A stretch of DNA of 64,000 nucleotides from Marinobacter persicus (GTDB lineage: Bacteria > Pseudomonadota > Gammaproteobacteria > Pseudomonadales > Oleiphilaceae), in assembly GCF_002934325.1 (NCBI RefSeq), contig NZ_PTIV01000001.1, positions 1-64,000 on the forward strand, read 5' to 3'. A program made the position numbers and the translations under genes. Positions within the stretch are counted from its first letter, which is position 1, and each line of letters starts with the position of its first letter. Below the pieces are notes generated by a model. The model did no database searches. It was not told the DNA's origin and worked only from the letters and a program-made list of their open reading frames with translations. Below are positions 60,811 to 64,000 of the stretch, piece after piece.

Positions 60811-61510
60811 TCACCCCTCCGGCGCCAAACAATAACCATCCTTCAGGTTTTCCTTCACCTCATACATCGCCATATCCGCCCGATGAACTACATTGGCGGG
60901 CATCACACCCGGGAATAGGAACAGGCAAATGCCGACGCTGGCCCGCAATAGCAGTTCTGAAGGCACACCCGCCAATGGCCCTCGCAGGGCCTTCAGTAAC
61001 TTTTCAGCCAGATGACACGCGTCTGCCTTGCCTTCTAACCCGAACGCGAGCACAAAAAATTCGTCGCCGCCCAGGCGGGCAACGGTATCGCTCTTTCTCA
61101 CTGTTTCGGATAGCCGCTCACCCACCTCGATCAATACCCGGTCACCGGTCTTATGGCTAAACCGTTCATTAATGGCTTTGAAACCATCCAGGTCAATGAA
61201 GAAACCGGCGCGACACTCGTTGTTCCTCGCACCCAGCCGTATGGCCTGCCGGAGGCGGTCATACAGCAATTCACGATTTGGGAGACCGATCAGGGATCAT
61301 TTAGCGAGCGCTTGAGGTGGTACTCGCGATCATCTTCCAACTAACATTCACAAATAAACAACAGGCGGCGCTGGCGCTCAAGCAGGTAAGCCGTGGTGCC
61401 ACCAACCAGGTTAGAGGAGATCATGTACCACATCCTGGCCGAGCAGAATACGGCCCGAGTACACCATCAGCACGACTAGTGGCCCGCAGGCTATCCAACG
61501 GGCCTGACGT
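60811..61510 (-). pseudogene. Decayed diguanylate cyclase (GGDEF), truncated and frameshifted
   Basis: The intact end (60811-61269) encodes a GGDEF domain with FIDLDGFKAINERFSHKTGD and the active-site RLGGDEFF motif. Just upstream the frame breaks exactly where the canonical D-P-L-T-G-L-P-N-R entry should be: DP is read in one frame and LIGLPNRELLYDR in another, with a TGA between (61297). Further upstream the linker LEDDREYHLKRSLND is cut by TAG (61341-61343). Preceding membrane-like pieces (LVGGTTAYLLERQRRLLF; GPLVVLMVYSGRILLGQDVV) lie in other frames. The remaining 5' part is gone, and the parA stop abuts the remnant. Confidence 0.8.
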
Positions 61511-62257
61511 TCACCAAAGGTCTTTTTTAATCGCCGACCAGAGTTCCCGGTACGCCTCGGCAGCCGGGCTTCGGGCATCCAGTTTTTCCAGGGGCAAACC
61601 TTCTTCACCCATACGCTCCACCACACTGGCATAGGGTACCGCCACGTCCGTGTAGTTCTTCAATCGTTCAGGGGCTTGCTGCACCAGGGACTGGTGCAGG
61701 TTCTTGCGCCGGTCCACCATGGAGAAAAACGGGCGCAGTTTCTTGGCGCCCAGTTTCTTGTCCTTGGCGAAATCATACAGTTGCTGCCAGCTGTTCATGG
61801 ACAGCCAGGTCGGCACCAGCGGCACATACACTTCGTCGGCCACATCCAGCACCTGTTCGGTCAGGCGCGAGAGCGTGGGCGGGCAGTCCAAAATCACCAG
61901 GCTGGTTTCCTCGGACAACGGCGCCAGCATTTTCTTCAGCTGGTTGCCGTCGCCCTCTTCCTGCTCCAGCTTGATATCAAAATTGCGGAAGCTGCTGTGG
62001 GCGGGAATAAAGTCCAGGCCGGGGTAAATATCGTCATGGACAAACTTGGCCATGGGGGATTTGCCTTCCAGCAGCTTGGACAGCTTACGGCCTTTCACCG
62101 GCTCGGCACCGGACAGATAGAAGCTGGAGGCACCTTGCGGATCCAGATCCCACAGCAAAGTGCGGCAAATGTCCTGGCTGGCCAGATAGGCGATATTCAC
62201 CGCTGCGGCCGTTTTGCCAACACCACCCTTTGGGCTGTAAAACGCGATAATCCTCAT
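61511..62257 (-). CDS. Orphan ParA/MinD-type ATPase
   Basis: A 248-residue P-loop ATPase with deviant Walker A KGGVGKT (Lys10, Lys15), LLWDLDPQGASS, and VILDCPPTLSRL. C-terminal part ends LDARSPAAEAYRELWSAI. There is no parB or centromere-like repeat nearby, so it is not a standard plasmid partition pair; orphan ParAs position other cargos. ATG 62257 follows GGAGCAGGG; a longer open frame upstream is unsupported. It abuts the cyclase remnant. Confidence 0.88.
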   Translation of the reverse strand: MRIIAFYSPKGGVGKTAAAVNIAYLASQDICRTLLWDLDPQGASSFYLSGAEPVKGRKLSKLLEGKSPMAKFVHDDIYPGLDFIPAHSSFRNFDIKLEQEEGDGNQLKKMLAPLSEETSLVILDCPPTLSRLTEQVLDVADEVYVPLVPTWLSMNSWQQLYDFAKDKKLGAKKLRPFFSMVDRRKNLHQSLVQQAPERLKNYTDVAVPYASVVERMGEEGLPLEKLDARSPAAEAYRELWSAIKKDLW

Positions 62258-62370
62258 TGCTGCCCTGCTCCTGCATTGAATTCGGTAGAATAAACGGTAC
62301 AGGATAACAGTTACGGCTGTTTGACTTGTGACGCTTTTATGACAGGGGGATTTATGAAAGGAGACTGGCG

Positions 62371-62991
62371 ATGACACTCACCGTTTGGCTGACCTTCCTG
62401 GTCGCCGCCATATTCATCAGCCTATCGCCCGGGGCCGGCGCCGTGAACTCCATGAGCAGCGGCCTGCGTTACGGTGTGCGTAAATCCCTGCCCACCATTG
62501 CCGGACAGCAGTTTGGCTATGGCGCGCAGATCGTGCTGGTCGGCGCCGGTCTGGGGGCCATTGTGGCCTCTTCAACCACGGCCCTGATGGTGATCAAGTG
62601 GGTCGGCGTGGCCTACCTGATCTGGCTGGGCATCCAGAAATGGCGCGAGCCACCGGTGGAAGCCAGTGGGGGCGATCTGGACGGCTTCAGCAAACGCCAG
62701 CAATTCTGGAACGGTACACTGGTCAACCTGACCAATCCCAAGGCCACCGTTTTCCTGATCGCCCTGTTCCCACAATTTCTGGAGGCTAACGCGCCCCATG
62801 GTCAGCAACTGGTTACCATGGGCGCCACGCTGGTTGTGGTGGATATTCTGGTCATGGTGGGCTATGCCTTGCTGGCCAGCCAGCTGTTCCGGTTCATGAC
62901 TACCCCCACCCGCCAGCGTCAGATGAACCGCGTGTTTGGCGGGCTGTTTGTGACCGCAGCCCTGGCACTGGCCAGCTTTAAGCGGGCGTAA
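62371..62991 (+). CDS. LysE/RhtB family amino-acid exporter
   Basis: Inner-membrane exporter (206 residues) with about six hydrophobic segments. Family marks: FISLSPGAGAVNSMSSGLRYG near the start (split at 20), GGLFVTAALALAS at the end, and WNGTLVNLTNPKATVFLIALFPQF in the middle (split). LysE relatives export lysine, homoserine, threonine or others; the substrate is not predictable. AAAGGAGACTGGCG precedes the ATG. Divergent from parA. Confidence 0.92.
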   Translation: MTLTVWLTFLVAAIFISLSPGAGAVNSMSSGLRYGVRKSLPTIAGQQFGYGAQIVLVGAGLGAIVASSTTALMVIKWVGVAYLIWLGIQKWREPPVEASGGDLDGFSKRQQFWNGTLVNLTNPKATVFLIALFPQFLEANAPHGQQLVTMGATLVVVDILVMVGYALLASQLFRFMTTPTRQRQMNRVFGGLFVTAALALASFKRA

Positions 62992-63003
62992 CCCTCATCG
63001 GAT

Positions 63004-63855
63004 TCAGCCCAGCAGCCCCGGCGTTGCCAACCACTGCGCAACGCCCGGGTATTGCTGGAGATCCAGCACAAATTCCTGCCCCCGGGCCGCGCATTGCAGG
63101 CGGCACCAGTCCGCATTTTCCCCGCGCCACCGCTCCGGTTTGTGATGATAGCTCAGGGGAGTCTTGCCCGGTCCCGGCATGAAGGCGGCGGGCAGACGCC
63201 AGTCGGTAACGCCCCGGGCATCCGGGGCGGTCAACCTGTGAGGCTCCGCCATTGCGGCCACCACTCCGGCGCCCGGCAAAGATGTCTGCATTCCCGGCAC
63301 GGCCAGATGCTCCCCCGCCACATACAGACTGTTATGTGTAGATCGCTGGCCAAACAGGTGTGGGTGATAAGCCGCCCATTCCGGTATGTTCACTGACGAT
63401 GACAACGGCCAGACTTCCGCCACCTGCAACCAGCCCCAGATGGCGTGGAAGGCCCGGGCACCGGGTACAAAACGCCAGCGCCCACGGTGCCGCTCAGCCG
63501 GCCGGAACAAGGCAAAAAACACAAACAGATCGCCCTCGCCCACGCCATGATTCGCCAGATGCGCCTGGGCCGCGCCATGCTGCCCCAGCAAAGGCCGCCA
63601 GCCCGGCTGTCGTTCGAAAGCCTCCGGCAGCAGGTCCGGGTCCAGGTGCGCGCCCTTTCGAGAGAAGGCTCGGTTACCCGTCAGTTGTGACACCAGGGGG
63701 CCAAGGGAGCGGCCATCATGCTGAATCTGGCTGTAGCGGATGGGCGATTGCGCATCAGGAATCGGCAGGGCCAGGAAACTGCCGTCCGGGAAGACCGGAT
63801 TCGGGCAGCCGCCGGCCGACGTATCGAAACCTTTCCGGCTAAGTATCAGCTTCAT
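63004..63855 (-). CDS. Nmad3-like nucleotide-modification-associated protein
   Basis: A 283-residue protein whose start (MKLILSRKGFDTSAGGCPNP), HLDPDL, GQHGAAQAHLANHGVGEGDLF (split) and FFALFRP match the Nucleotide modification associated domain 3 (Nmad3) pattern, named from DNA-base modification gene neighbourhoods by Iyer and co-workers. It has no nucleotide-modification partner here, stands alone and convergent to lysE, and may be a housekeeping member. Biochemical function unknown. Confidence 0.75.
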   Translation of the reverse strand: MKLILSRKGFDTSAGGCPNPVFPDGSFLALPIPDAQSPIRYSQIQHDGRSLGPLVSQLTGNRAFSRKGAHLDPDLLPEAFERQPGWRPLLGQHGAAQAHLANHGVGEGDLFVFFALFRPAERHRGRWRFVPGARAFHAIWGWLQVAEVWPLSSSVNIPEWAAYHPHLFGQRSTHNSLYVAGEHLAVPGMQTSLPGAGVVAAMAEPHRLTAPDARGVTDWRLPAAFMPGPGKTPLSYHHKPERWRGENADWCRLQCAARGQEFVLDLQQYPGVAQWLATPGLLG

Positions 63856-63981
63856 GGGCGTCTCAGAGTTATTGGGGTTGGGGGTCTTTCAGGCAGCGTC
63901 CGAAAGAACGACAAGTGGATTGTAACGAAGCCGACCAGCCACGGTCATTGCACGTGAGACACAGCCCGGATGTTTCTACCT

Positions 63982-64000
63982 ATGAAAAAAACCTTTGCAT
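63982..64000 (+). CDS. Possible start of the next gene (cut by window edge)
   Basis: ATGAAAAAAACC at 63982 reads MKKTFA, typical of a signal peptide or membrane start, but only six codons are visible and the ribosome site is weak, so this is tentative. The stretch 63856-63981 shows nothing else I can name. Confidence 0.3.

Noticed and set aside
55692..61510. Direct repeat of the tRNA-Phe 3' end marking an island right border
   Set aside because: I looked for the last part of the tRNA sequence downstream and did not find a copy, so the island boundary stays unproven.

Overview
The window looks like the chromosome of a marine denitrifying gammaproteobacterium, most likely Marinobacter or a close relative. 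The evidence is gene content and order: a cd1-type nirS cluster with a cytochrome nor cluster, a self-contained suf operon, fabA-fabB, a flgP/flgT pair, secB next to gpmI-envC-ctpA-yibQ, and hisBHAF-asmA-mutY-yggX in front of tRNA-Phe. Most of it is GC-rich, tightly packed and bears good ribosome binding sites. The assignment rests on pattern recognition, not on a database search.

Layout. 0-5 kb: end of a universal stress protein, a BCCT transporter, a Met/Gln-rich exported protein, a CadR/PbrR-type MerR regulator with a textbook 19-bp-spacer operator in front of a small CDF transporter, and an AEC permease. 5-27.3 kb: denitrification. norCB follows a perfect FNR/Dnr box and is followed by a polyferredoxin, norD, norE and norF. 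On the other strand nirC-nirF-(PhnD-like protein)-nirQ-(small membrane protein) diverges from nirS-nirD-nirL-nirG-nirH-[155-nt leader]-nirJ-nirE-nirN, which makes nitrite reductase and its heme d1. wrbA, a hemolysin-III protein, two NnrS proteins, a voltage-gated cation channel and a SirB2 protein follow. 27.4-31 kb: fabA-fabB, a minimal AraC protein and trhP. 31-38 kb: sufBCDS-sufA-sufT-sufE behind a promoter overlapped by an IscR type-1-like site. 38-55.6 kb: housekeeping genes.

From tRNA-Phe (55.7 kb) to about 61.5 kb the sequence changes character. An AT-rich three-gene ABC-3C-type cassette (Mrr-like nuclease, 82-residue middle component, DUF2326-like ATPase) is followed by 600 bases rich in CCGAAC/GTTCGG, a CoiA-like gene and a decayed diguanylate cyclase. 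This looks like an accessory/defence island at a tRNA gene. An orphan ParA, a LysE-type exporter and an Nmad3-like gene close the window.

The least explained signal is a family of three intergenic elements (31.0, 32.9 and 50.5 kb). Each has 26-31 bp near-perfect inverted arms around a conserved core (small hairpin, then a GTATTCACAGCGT-like stretch). The arms differ between copies, but left and right arms match within each copy. All three cores read in the direction of transcription, and two lie inside the suf and his operons. An arm-like fragment lies after norF.
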